NCBI GenBank assembly: GCA_964512145.1
Contig: CAZEIM010000056.1
Location: forward strand, 1 to 14,615
Source: CAYOHR01 sp964512145
Lineage (GTDB): Bacteria > Bacteroidota > Bacteroidia > Flavobacteriales_G > JALEGO01
Reading direction: 5' to 3'
DNA length: 14,615 nucleotides
Position numbers and translations under genes: made by a program. This document shows positions 1-7,312 of this stretch, piece by piece. The notes beneath the pieces are model-generated. The model ran no database searches. It saw only the letters and a program-made list of their open reading frames with translations, and was not told where the DNA came from. The number at the start of each line of letters is the position of its first letter. Position 1 is the stretch's first letter.

Positions 1-91
1 ACTAAATGAATAAAAATTCTATTTTTGAATGGCCCAAAAAAAAGGGAAGCTTACACTCGTATATATTTATTCATGCACTTTTGGTTAACCC

Positions 92-1180
92 ATGCAAAAA
101 AAAGTATTAATTATTTGTCCTTTCCCTGAAAACACAGTACCTGGTCAGCGATTAAAATACGAACAATATTTTAACCATTGGCGAGAAAATGGCTTTCAGT
201 TAACCATTAAGCCTTTTGTGTCTTCATCGTTTATGAAAATAATATATAGTCCGGGAAAATTTCATATAAAGATTTTTCACACCTTAATCGGCTATATAAA
301 TCGTCTTTTATGCTTATTTTCTCTCAAAAAATATGATGTAGTATACATTTTTTTATGGGTAACGCCTTTTGGTATCCCTTTTTTTGAATGGCTATATTGT
401 GCTATTTCAAGAAAAGTTATTTACGATATTGATGATTTGGTGTATTTACATCATACTAGTAAAGCAAATGCTTTATTTTCTTTTTTAAAGGGTAGGAATA
501 AACCCATTTATCTCATGAAAAAAGCCCATCATGTTATTACCTGTACACCTAAACTAGATGCATTTGTTCGAAAATACAATCAACATACTACAGATATTTC
601 TAGTACGGTTGATACCGAAATAAGATATTTACCCGTGAATTCTTACAAAAATGATCACCGAATTGTATTAGGGTGGAGTGGAAGCCATAGTACATCAAAA
701 TATTTACTTCTTTTAGAAAGCGTTTTACAAGAGCTTGCATTAGAAGTTGATTACGAGTTAATAGTTATGGGGGATGCTACTTTTAAATTAAATAACATTA
801 ATATTACGGTTTACCCTTGGAGTGATACCCATGAAATTGAGGTATTGCAAAAATTTGATATTGGTTTATATCCTTTGCCTGATGAAGAATGGGTATATGG
901 GAAAAGTGGCTTAAAAGCAATACAATATATGGCATTAGGTATACCTACAGTTGCTACTGCCATTGGTGCAAATTACAGGGTAATTGAGCATGAACAGGAT
1001 GGTTTTTTAATTCCCGTAAACGAATTTAACATGTGGAAAAACACCTTATTAAGATTAATAAAGGATGTTCATTTGCGGGAAAAAATTGGTAAAAATGCCC
1101 GAAAAAAGATAGTTAATCATTTTTCTATCTCAGCAAATAATAAAACATATTTACAAATATTAAATAGTCAAGTCGAGTAA
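92..1180 (+). CDS. GT4-like (group 1) glycosyltransferase
   Basis: This 362-residue protein probably transfers a sugar from a nucleotide-activated donor during surface polysaccharide assembly at the cytoplasmic face of the membrane. The shape is that of a two-domain GT-B enzyme: an N-terminal half starting with a beta strand (KKVLIICPFP, residues 3-12) and a C-terminal donor-binding half starting near GWSGSHS (194-200). The stretch KSGLKAIQYMALGIPTVAT (271-289) is the usual GT4 donor-site helix. The classical E-x7-E pair is replaced there by K271 and Q278, a variant I believe recurs in some GT4 members. ATG 92 is the first start after an in-frame TAA at 86-88. Its stop overlaps the next start as TAATG (1178-1182), so the two genes are probably translationally coupled. 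Donor and acceptor cannot be read from the sequence. Confidence 0.85.
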   Translation: MQKKVLIICPFPENTVPGQRLKYEQYFNHWRENGFQLTIKPFVSSSFMKIIYSPGKFHIKIFHTLIGYINRLLCLFSLKKYDVVYIFLWVTPFGIPFFEWLYCAISRKVIYDIDDLVYLHHTSKANALFSFLKGRNKPIYLMKKAHHVITCTPKLDAFVRKYNQHTTDISSTVDTEIRYLPVNSYKNDHRIVLGWSGSHSTSKYLLLLESVLQELALEVDYELIVMGDATFKLNNINITVYPWSDTHEIEVLQKFDIGLYPLPDEEWVYGKSGLKAIQYMALGIPTVATAIGANYRVIEHEQDGFLIPVNEFNMWKNTLLRLIKDVHLREKIGKNARKKIVNHFSISANNKTYLQILNSQVE

Positions 1181-2490
1181 TGTTTATTCAAGTTTACGAA
1201 TATTTTACCGTTTTAGTGTTTTTTTTTACGGGGTTTCTAATTGTAAATTATTTTTTCAAAAAAAACAGTCGATTAGCTTTTCAGGCGTATCTTTTTCGTT
1301 TTCTCAATTTAATATTATTTACCGCAATTTATACCTATCACTATAAGGGAGGGGACACTATGTACTATTGGTCAAACACAAACCCATTTATTAATTTGTT
1401 AAAAACAGATCTTAGTACATTTATTAAAATTTATTTTGGTGCTCCAAGTTATGAAACTTATTCTTTATTTACCTATGATTCAGGTATAATTCATCCGGAA
1501 TATTTTTTTGATAATAAAACTTTTTTAGTGGTAAAAATAAATTTATTATTTAATATACTTGGCTTTGGGAGTTATTTAAACAATGCATATTTAGTGGCTT
1601 TAAGCACCTTTATTGTTTTATTCAAATTTTATGAAACTCTACAGCGTTATTATTTTCATCCATATCATAAATATGCTATATTGTTCATTCCTTCGGTAGC
1701 TTTTTGGGGCTCCCCAATTTTAAAAGACACCTTTACTTTTGCCGGATTATTAATGGTTGTGGATTCTTTAATTATTTTATTTCATCAAAAATTAACCATT
1801 TCTCGAATAATTTATCTAATACTCGGAGTTCTTTTGATTATTAATATAAAACCCTATATTTTTGTGGCCTTACTACCCAGTACTTTACTTTGGTTTACAT
1901 GGAGAAGAATACAAGGCATTAAATCACCACTTTTTAAATTAGTCGGAACACCGTTAATAATAATTAGCGTAACTTTTGGTGGAGCATACTTATGGAATAT
2001 TCTCAGTCCAAGTTTAGGGGTTTATGGGAATTTAGACACTATTGCACAAAAGTCGCACATTTCGTATATGGACTTAAAACAAAGTTATTATAAGGGAAAT
2101 TCCTTTGATCTAGGCTACTATGACCCAACTGTACAGGGCATGTTGTCTAAATTTTTTCCGGCTACTGTGACTGGGTTATTTCGTCCTTTTATTTGGGAGG
2201 TAAAAAACTTTACCATGTTGTTGGCCGGTCTTGAAAATTTACTGATTTTATTATATACCTTATTTGTTGTTTTTCATGCTCGATGGAATATTCTTAAGTT
2301 TATCGCTTCTGAGCCCTTTTTAATATTCTGTTTTTTATTTTCTATCGCTTTTGCTTTTTCTATTGCGATATCTACCAGTAATTTTGGCGCCATGGTTCGA
2401 TTTAAAATCCCGTTGTTACCATTCTATTTTATTTTGCTCAATATGTTATATGAAAAAAGTAAAGCATATAAAATTCGCTGGGAGGGTTAA
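1180..2490 (+). CDS. Polytopic membrane protein, possible polysaccharide polymerase
   Basis: This 436-residue integral membrane protein has many hydrophobic segments (for example near residues 8-26, 38-52, 130-148, 165-200, 208-240, 255-275, 345-366 and 378-398). Visible landmarks are GGDT (57-60) after the second segment, an FWGSPILKD stretch (175-183) and a basic RFKIPLLPF stretch (407-415) in the last part. Its position between a glycosyltransferase and a methyltransferase, with TAATG coupling to the glycosyltransferase, suggests a role in polysaccharide assembly, most likely a Wzy- or EpsG-like polymerase. No catalytic signature settles this, and such polymerases are poorly conserved. A flippase is less likely because there are fewer membrane segments than the usual 12-14. 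The membrane nature is certain and the function is inferred. Confidence 0.7.
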   Translation: MFIQVYEYFTVLVFFFTGFLIVNYFFKKNSRLAFQAYLFRFLNLILFTAIYTYHYKGGDTMYYWSNTNPFINLLKTDLSTFIKIYFGAPSYETYSLFTYDSGIIHPEYFFDNKTFLVVKINLLFNILGFGSYLNNAYLVALSTFIVLFKFYETLQRYYFHPYHKYAILFIPSVAFWGSPILKDTFTFAGLLMVVDSLIILFHQKLTISRIIYLILGVLLIINIKPYIFVALLPSTLLWFTWRRIQGIKSPLFKLVGTPLIIISVTFGGAYLWNILSPSLGVYGNLDTIAQKSHISYMDLKQSYYKGNSFDLGYYDPTVQGMLSKFFPATVTGLFRPFIWEVKNFTMLLAGLENLLILLYTLFVVFHARWNILKFIASEPFLIFCFLFSIAFAFSIAISTSNFGAMVRFKIPLLPFYFILLNMLYEKSKAYKIRWEG

Positions 2491-2543
2491 TGATCTTTTT
2501 TAGCTTACGTAAGTATCGTTCTTATTATATATTTGCTTTTTAA
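2490..2543 (+). other. Short TAATG-coupled open frame, possible displaced methyltransferase start
   Basis: The stop of the membrane-protein gene overlaps an ATG in the sequence TAATG (2488-2492), the same junction that joins the two preceding genes. The frame opened here encodes only 17 residues (starting MIFFSLRKYR) and stops at TAA 2541-2543, at the edge of a TTTTTAAAAA run (2537-2546). Removing one base from that run would join it in frame to the methyltransferase below. It could therefore be the true 5' end of that gene disrupted by an indel or sequencing error, or simply a chance reading frame. Confidence 0.25.
2528..2535 (+). promoter_or_regulatory. Candidate Bacteroidetes -7 box (TATATTTG)
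   Basis: TATATTTG matches the Bacteroidetes -7 consensus TAnnTTTG and ends 21 bases before ATG 2557, a spacing similar to other candidate boxes in this window. No TTG -33 element is visible at the usual distance. If it is real, the methyltransferase can be transcribed independently of the two upstream genes, and ATG 2557 is its start. Confidence 0.35.
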
Positions 2544-2556
2544 AAATTCAATAAAA

Positions 2557-3474
2557 ATGCTATTGTACTCTGAGCGTCCTACTAACATAATTAAGCATCA
2601 TAATCAAGAAATATATTCTTTTGTTTCAGATTTAGATAAAAATATTGATTTAAAAACAGTTCGCTCATTTTCTGATGAATGGCTACATTTTAATCGATTT
2701 GATACATCCGATATTGAATTAATAGGAAATGAATATTTTGATGTTATACAAAATCCATTACACATTCATAAAGATTCTATTGTACTGGATGTAGGATGTG
2801 GTTCGGGGAGATGGTCAAAATTTATTTCCTCAAAGGTTAAATTTGTAGAAGCCATTGATCCAGGAGACTCTGTTTTTGCTGCTCATGAATATGTAAAAAA
2901 CACCCCTAATATTAGGGTTACACAAGCCGGTGTGGACAATATCCCATTTGAAGATCATTCTTTTGATTTTGTGTTTTCATTAGGTGTTTTACACCATATT
3001 CCCAATACCTTAAATGCCATGAAAAATTGTGTAAAAAAACTAAAAAATGGAGGATATTTTTTAGTGTATTTATACTACAAACTCGATAATAGGGGATATA
3101 AGTACAAATATTTGTTTTATGCAATGGATTTGCTGCGAAAAATAATTTCTAAATTCCCCAAAAACTTAAAAAAAATATTCTGTGATTTAATAGCAACTTT
3201 CATTTATTGGCCTTTAGCAAAAGGGAGTAGCTTATTATATTATTTAGGATTTCAAAAATTGGCTCATAAAATTCCATTGAGTTATTATAGGGATAAAAGC
3301 TTTTATATTATGAGAAACGATGCTTTAGATCGATTTGGAACCCCTTTAGAAAGCAGGTTTACTAAAAAGGAAATTGAAGATATGATGAAACAATGTGGAC
3401 TTACTGAAATTGTTTTTTCGGAAAAACCACCTTACTGGCATGCTATTGGAAAAAAAACAATCGATGTTTTGTAA
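2557..3474 (+). CDS. Class I SAM-dependent methyltransferase (Methyltransf_11-like)
   Basis: This protein, about 305 residues from ATG 2557, very likely methylates a small molecule or sugar using S-adenosylmethionine. Motif I, VLDVGCGSG (76-84), binds the cofactor. An acidic residue at the end of the second strand (AIDPG, 99-103) would contact the ribose, and DFVFSLGVLHHIP (137-149) is the usual post-II stretch, followed by the K-NGGYFLVYL strand. The remaining 130 or so residues form a longer C-terminal extension with an amphipathic helical part. Context with a glycosyltransferase and a putative polymerase suggests a polysaccharide precursor or lipid-linked acceptor as substrate, which is inference. 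A TTG 24 bases upstream at 2533 is in frame but less likely. The 5' end is uncertain because of the broken TAATG-coupled frame just upstream. Confidence 0.8.
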   Translation: MLLYSERPTNIIKHHNQEIYSFVSDLDKNIDLKTVRSFSDEWLHFNRFDTSDIELIGNEYFDVIQNPLHIHKDSIVLDVGCGSGRWSKFISSKVKFVEAIDPGDSVFAAHEYVKNTPNIRVTQAGVDNIPFEDHSFDFVFSLGVLHHIPNTLNAMKNCVKKLKNGGYFLVYLYYKLDNRGYKYKYLFYAMDLLRKIISKFPKNLKKIFCDLIATFIYWPLAKGSSLLYYLGFQKLAHKIPLSYYRDKSFYIMRNDALDRFGTPLESRFTKKEIEDMMKQCGLTEIVFSEKPPYWHAIGKKTIDVL

Positions 3475-3529
3475 ACTCACGTGTATAATTCTTTAATAAC
3501 CATTTTACCCTCAATTTTTATTTTTAACC

Positions 3530-3537
3530 TACTTTTG
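3530..3537 (+). promoter_or_regulatory. Candidate Bacteroidetes -7 box (TACTTTTG)
   Basis: TACTTTTG fits TAnnTTTG exactly and lies 16 bases before ATG 3554 (28 before the alternative ATG 3566). It is in a 79-base intergenic stretch between the methyltransferase and the polyprenyl synthase, so it may start a separate transcript for the latter. No clear -33 TTG is seen. Confidence 0.4.
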
Positions 3538-3553
3538 ACTAAAATCATCTTAT

Positions 3554-4510
3554 ATGTGGCCTGAAATGGTTGAAATAGAAAACATAATCAATTCTTCCGT
3601 CCGCCTTTCCATACCTTCTTTATACGAACCTGTAAAATACACGCTACATTTAGGAGGCAAAAGACTACGGCCTCTATTGTGTATACTATCAAACCAATTG
3701 TTTTCTGATACATCTCAAAACGCCTTATATCTTGCTTCTGCCCTTGAGATTTTTCATAATTTCACCTTGGTACACGATGATATTATGGACAATGCTTCAT
3801 TGCGAAGAGGTAATCAAACCGTTTATAAAAAATGGGGTGTTAATCAGGCTATTTTGAGTGGTGATGTAATGCTTATTGAAGCCTATGATGTTTTATGTAA
3901 AATACACAAACCCTTGTTAGTAGAGCTTCTTCCAGTATTTAATGATATATGTCGAAAAGTGTGTATTGGACAACAATTTGATATGGATTATGAAAAACTA
4001 CATAATATTTCCATTCCACAATATATTGAAATGATTAGACTTAAAACGGCTGTACTTGTTGGAGCCAGCATGCAACTAGGGGGCATGTGTTCACAAAATT
4101 GTTCACCGGAAACCTCCCTTAAGTTATATGAGGTAGGTGAAAAAATGGGGATAATTTTTCAAATGCAAGACGATTATTTAGATACATTTGGAAACAAAGA
4201 AAACTTTGGAAAACAAATTGGAGGGGATATTTTATGTGGAAAAAAGTCCTTTGTTTTTCTTAATGCACTTGAAAAACTTCCTGAAAACCAGAAAAATGCT
4301 TTTATACATTTGTACCATTCAAACGATACAGATAAAATAAAAAAAGTAATGGATGTTTTCTTTGATTTACATATTCAGCAAGAAATACAAAATATCATAC
4401 GTACAGAATACGAACAATGTTTACTGAATTTTAATGAAATAAAAGGCAAAGACGAGGTAAAAAAACACATGGTTTCCATCTTTAACTCTTTAATTCAACG
4501 AGAGAAATAA
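3554..4510 (+). CDS. Polyprenyl (farnesyl/geranylgeranyl-type) diphosphate synthase
   Basis: This 318-residue trans-prenyltransferase condenses isopentenyl diphosphate with allylic diphosphates in cytosolic isoprenoid synthesis. All expected motifs are present: GGKRLRP (34-40), the first aspartate-rich motif HDDIMD (D75, D76, D79) followed by RRG (84-86), a QQ pair (140-141), K164, the second aspartate motif QDDYLD (D206, D207, D210), and GGDI with GKK (223-231). The first motif has no two-residue insertion, and the fifth residue before it is F70. This is the arrangement described for archaeal-type (type I) geranylgeranyl diphosphate synthases, so a C20 or C15 product is more likely than a long quinone tail. 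ATG 3566 is an alternative start four codons in. The gene is not coupled to its neighbours and ends 7 bases from the opposing tonB-like stop. Confidence 0.9.
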   Translation: MWPEMVEIENIINSSVRLSIPSLYEPVKYTLHLGGKRLRPLLCILSNQLFSDTSQNALYLASALEIFHNFTLVHDDIMDNASLRRGNQTVYKKWGVNQAILSGDVMLIEAYDVLCKIHKPLLVELLPVFNDICRKVCIGQQFDMDYEKLHNISIPQYIEMIRLKTAVLVGASMQLGGMCSQNCSPETSLKLYEVGEKMGIIFQMQDDYLDTFGNKENFGKQIGGDILCGKKSFVFLNALEKLPENQKNAFIHLYHSNDTDKIKKVMDVFFDLHIQQEIQNIIRTEYEQCLLNFNEIKGKDEVKKHMVSIFNSLIQREK

Positions 4511-4517
4511 AAATTAC

Positions 4518-5333
4518 TCAATTTCCTAATTTAAATATAAACGTGATGGTGCCGACTTGCTCTTCGGGAGCATCGGCATTGGGTGAAAATTTAGTTTTAT
4601 AAGCACCTTCCTGAGCTTTCTTAAACAAATTTGTACTCGATGTATTGGTGCCTTTAGCTCCTGGCGTTGCTTTTATTACATTGCCTTTACGATCTACAAT
4701 AATATCCACCACAACCTTCCCTTCATCGGGTGAATCATCGTAAATATTGGGTAAAGAAACCAATTTTCGACCCGATAACAAATAACTTCCTCCTCCAGGT
4801 ATAGCTCCCCCCATATCTCCTCCTGTTTTTGAGCCATATTCTTTGCCTTGAGTTCCATTGTTTTGCTGATTTCCTCCGCCTGTTTCTGACGTAGAAGATT
4901 TCCCTTTAAATTTCTCCAGTTTTCTTTTTAAATCCTCGCTAATCATTTCTTCTTCTGTTTTTTTAGGCTCTTCTTTAGGGGTAGGATTTTCCTCCCCAGG
5001 CTTTTTTATTTCTTGTTTTTGTACTTCTTCTGTTTTAGGAACTTGTACAGTTTGTTTTGTATTATCTGTAACTACATTTTGAGGAGCTTTATTTTCTGAA
5101 ACTTTAGGTTCGTTTTGCTCAACAGATTGGGTTGTTTCGGGAGTATCAAAATCTTCTCCTTTGCCTGTTTCCTCAAATCCTAATCGAATGGTTAATGGCA
5201 TGCCTCTTTCTTCAATGGGAGGATCAGGTTCTTTAAGCCCAATAAATAAAAAAAGCAACATGATTAAGCTGTGAATGAATACACTCAATAACCAAGCATT
5301 TCTTTTATATTTTATTTCAGAAGCGTAACTCAT
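4518..5333 (-). CDS. TonB-like energy transducer
   Basis: This 271-residue protein would span the periplasm and pass proton-motive energy from ExbB-ExbD to outer-membrane receptors. It has a single N-terminal anchor helix (about 13-32), a long charged linker rich in Pro, Glu and Lys (about 75-135), a Gly/Asn/Gln-rich flexible stretch (about 151-182), and a compact C-terminal domain (about 189-271). That domain has the TonB-type strand pattern with GKVVVDIIVDRKGNV (205-219) and a terminal FIFKLGN. The C-terminal domain lacks an obvious YP motif, so receptor specificity is open, and a TolA-like role is a less likely alternative. It is the last gene of the exbB-exbD-tonB cassette. Its ATG shares one base with the exbD stop codon (TAATG), implying coupled translation. 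Confidence 0.8.
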   Translation of the reverse strand: MSYASEIKYKRNAWLLSVFIHSLIMLLFLFIGLKEPDPPIEERGMPLTIRLGFEETGKGEDFDTPETTQSVEQNEPKVSENKAPQNVVTDNTKQTVQVPKTEEVQKQEIKKPGEENPTPKEEPKKTEEEMISEDLKRKLEKFKGKSSTSETGGGNQQNNGTQGKEYGSKTGGDMGGAIPGGGSYLLSGRKLVSLPNIYDDSPDEGKVVVDIIVDRKGNVIKATPGAKGTNTSSTNLFKKAQEGAYKTKFSPNADAPEEQVGTITFIFKLGN

Positions 5334-5728
5334 TAATCGGGTTCGGTTGCTACTACCATGTCTATATTGTTTTTTCGAGCAATAGCAAATAAATTTATGG
5401 TTAAACCAGTAGGTACTGATTCATCTACGTATAGTATCGCTTGCTTTTTAGAAGCCTTGGAATCAAAGCTTTGTAATAGCAATATTTCTAGTTGTTCCGG
5501 ATTTATTTTTTTATCTCCAATAAAATAACTTAAGTCTTTTTTAATGGTTACCGAAACGGTCGGAGATTCAGTAGTTCTACTACTACTGTTGGGCAAATCA
5601 ACATTTTCTCCGTAAGGGTTTATTAAGGTAGATAGAATGATAAAAAATATCAGTAATAGAAATACAATATCTGTTAAAGAAGCCATGCTAAATTCAACCG
5701 TAGTTTTATTATTGCTTTTTATAGCCAT
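5333..5728 (-). CDS. exbD: ExbD/TolR-family proton-channel subunit
   Basis: This 131-residue protein is the small subunit of the proton-driven energy-transducing complex in the inner membrane. It has a short cytoplasmic N-terminus, one membrane helix (about 17-35, SMASLTDIVFLLLIFFI), and a periplasmic domain ending VATEP. D20 at the start of the helix matches the essential protonatable aspartate of the family. The length is normal. It lies 6 bases after exbB and overlaps the tonB-like gene by one base, so the three are one transcription unit. TolR versus ExbD identity is chosen by the TonB-like neighbour and is not decided by the protein itself. Confidence 0.9.
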   Translation of the reverse strand: MAIKSNNKTTVEFSMASLTDIVFLLLIFFIILSTLINPYGENVDLPNSSSRTTESPTVSVTIKKDLSYFIGDKKINPEQLEILLLQSFDSKASKKQAILYVDESVPTGLTINLFAIARKNNIDMVVATEPD

Positions 5729-5734
5729 GGGATA

Positions 5735-6421
5735 TTATTTTGCAGGTTCTTGAAGCACATCCATAAATTCTAAGGTAACTTCTTCCATTTTATGAGCCAC
5801 TTGTTGTGTTTTAGAGGTTAATGTATTATACGCTAAATACGCAATAATACCAACAATTAAACCGGCTACAGTTGTTACTAAGGCTTGCATGATACCTCCC
5901 GATAATTCATTAACCTTTACAGCCTGTCCTGCGTTTTTAATGTCGTTAAAGGTAACCACCATTCCGGTTACGGTTCCTAAAAATCCTAACATAGGAGCTG
6001 ATCCGGCTATAATTGCTAATAAATGTATTCCTTTCTCTAATTTATTTAACTCAACTTGTCCTACATGTTCCATTTCAATTTTTATATCCGATATGGGTTT
6101 TCCAATTCGCAAAACACCTTTTTCAACCATTCGTGCAAAAGGCGAGGCCATAGAGGAACATAAAGCTTTAGCAGCATCTAATTTACCATCGTAAATAAAA
6201 TCTTTAATTTGAAGCATAAAATTAGCAGGTAATTTGGATGCATTGTTTAAAACCATAAAACGCTCAAAAAATATATATATGCCTACCAGCGAAAAAATTA
6301 GCAATGGCACTACAATTAACAGTGTTCCTGTATCGGAAATTAACTCTAACACAGAAATTGTTTTCATGCTTACTTGTGTAGCAGTTGAGTCGACCTGTAG
6401 TTGAAAAATAAAGTGTGACAT
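5735..6421 (-). CDS. exbB: ExbB/TolQ/MotA-family proton channel
   Basis: This 228-residue protein is the channel-forming subunit that assembles with ExbD and energises TonB. Three membrane helices are visible: about 33-52, about 131-158 and about 176-198. The second contains GFLGTVTGM (146-154) and the third ALVTTVAGLIVGI (180-192); these Thr-rich stretches line the proton path in the family. A cytoplasmic loop with conserved charged residues (LEKGIHLLA, about 128-136) precedes the second helix. It is the first gene of the cassette and has a candidate -7 box 26 bases upstream. The start ATG 6421 is followed by an 18-residue pre-sequence before another methionine (M19), so a shorter product is possible. 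Confidence 0.9.
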   Translation of the reverse strand: MSHFIFQLQVDSTATQVSMKTISVLELISDTGTLLIVVPLLIFSLVGIYIFFERFMVLNNASKLPANFMLQIKDFIYDGKLDAAKALCSSMASPFARMVEKGVLRIGKPISDIKIEMEHVGQVELNKLEKGIHLLAIIAGSAPMLGFLGTVTGMVVTFNDIKNAGQAVKVNELSGGIMQALVTTVAGLIVGIIAYLAYNTLTSKTQQVAHKMEEVTLEFMDVLQEPAK

Positions 6422-6447
6422 AATTTTATAAACGGGTTAGTGTATCT

Positions 6448-6455
6448 CAAAATTA
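6448..6455 (-). promoter_or_regulatory. Candidate -7 box for the exbB operon (TAATTTTG)
   Basis: Read on the minus strand this is TAATTTTG, an exact TAnnTTTG match, ending 26 bases before the exbB ATG. The same eight bases occur in front of the large surface-protein gene at 11019-11026. No -33 TTG is visible. The rest of the 156-base gap (6422-6577) is AT-rich and shows no convincing hairpin or gene. Confidence 0.45.
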
Positions 6456-6577
6456 TATTTTTTATGATAAAATAATGGATTTAATAAAAAATATTAGCAA
6501 AATAAATACTGTTTTAAAAAAATTTATCGTTAAAAATGAAGATTTTAGGCTTATTAAAAAAAATATAAACTCGATCG

Positions 6578-7288
6578 TTACAATATGCGGTTGTATTTTA
6601 GTATACAATAAATTGCTCTAAAACCATCTTTCCAATTTATTTTTTTTCCTTCGGCATAGGTTCTACCATAATAAGATATTCCTACTTCATAAATGCGAAT
6701 ATTGGGTATTCTTGAGATTTTTGCCGTTACTTCGGGTTCAAATCCAAATCTTTTTTCTTTTAAAACCAACGATTTTAGCTGTTCTGATTTAAACATTTTG
6801 TAACAGGTTTCCATGTCGGTTAGGTTTAAATTGGTAAAAGCATTGGATAGAAACGTTAAAAATTTATTGCCAATAGAATGCCAAAAAAAGAGTATCCGGT
6901 GTGGTTTTCCTCCCATAAATCGAGAACCATAAACTACATCGGCAAAACCATCTAATATGGGTTTAAGTAATATATTGTACTCTTCGGGATTATATTCCAA
7001 ATCAGCATCTTGTATAACAATAAAATCACCGGTTGCTTTTTTAATTCCGGTATGAATGGCAGCGCCTTTTCCTTGGTTTTTGGGATGTTTATAATAGTGA
7101 ATGGTTAGTTCAGGATTCTTATCTGTGTAGTTAATAATACACTGTTCAGTATCGTCTGTGGAGGCATCGTTTACTAATACAACTTCTTTTTGTATGTTTT
7201 GCAAAAGCGAAACCGCTTTAATTTTATTTAAAATTAAATGAATGGTTTTTGACTCGTTGTAGGCTGGAATTATGATGGAAAGTTTCAT
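6578..7288 (-). CDS. DPM1-like family 2 glycosyltransferase
   Basis: This soluble GT-A enzyme of about 236 residues probably transfers a sugar from a nucleotide donor to polyprenyl phosphate, or acts in lipid-linked glycan assembly. The fold starts at MKLSIIIPAYNE. VNDASTDDT (39-47) is the nucleotide-binding strand, QDADLEY (93-99) carries the metal-binding D-x-D, and a GSR-F motif and the FGFEPEVTAKI stretch (181-191) are typical of the DPM1-like group. No C-terminal membrane helices are present, unlike longer bacterial relatives. ATG 7288 was chosen because it puts the first strand directly at the N-terminus; ATG 7306, six codons earlier, is also open. It follows glycyl-tRNA synthetase by 6 bases (from ATG 7306) or 24 bases (from ATG 7288), so the two are co-transcribed. 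That link is probably positional and not functional. Confidence 0.85.
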   Translation of the reverse strand: MKLSIIIPAYNESKTIHLILNKIKAVSLLQNIQKEVVLVNDASTDDTEQCIINYTDKNPELTIHYYKHPKNQGKGAAIHTGIKKATGDFIVIQDADLEYNPEEYNILLKPILDGFADVVYGSRFMGGKPHRILFFWHSIGNKFLTFLSNAFTNLNLTDMETCYKMFKSEQLKSLVLKEKRFGFEPEVTAKISRIPNIRIYEVGISYYGRTYAEGKKINWKDGFRAIYCILKYNRIL

Positions 7289-7312
7289 GATAATAATTCG
7301 TGTCACAAAACA

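Noticed and set aside
20..27. TATTTTTG, a match to the -7 consensus near the window start
   Set aside because: It lies 64 bases before ATG 92, far outside the spacing of the other candidates, and the upstream gene context is cut off by the window edge.
2918..3124. Minus-strand frame of 68 codons
   Set aside because: It is antisense to the methyltransferase core motifs, with no start context or domain.
3477..3484. CACGTG-centred palindrome after the methyltransferase stop
   Set aside because: Only six bases pair, and there is no T-run after it, so it does not make a terminator.
5889..6194. Open frame of 101 codons on the plus strand
   Set aside because: It lies entirely antisense to exbB, whose membrane helices and neighbours make it the real gene; the antisense product has no recognisable domain.
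6541..6577. CGATCG and an A/T-rich run downstream of the glycosyltransferase gene, considered as a terminator
   Set aside because: The paired part is only six bases with no loop, so a stable hairpin is not supported.
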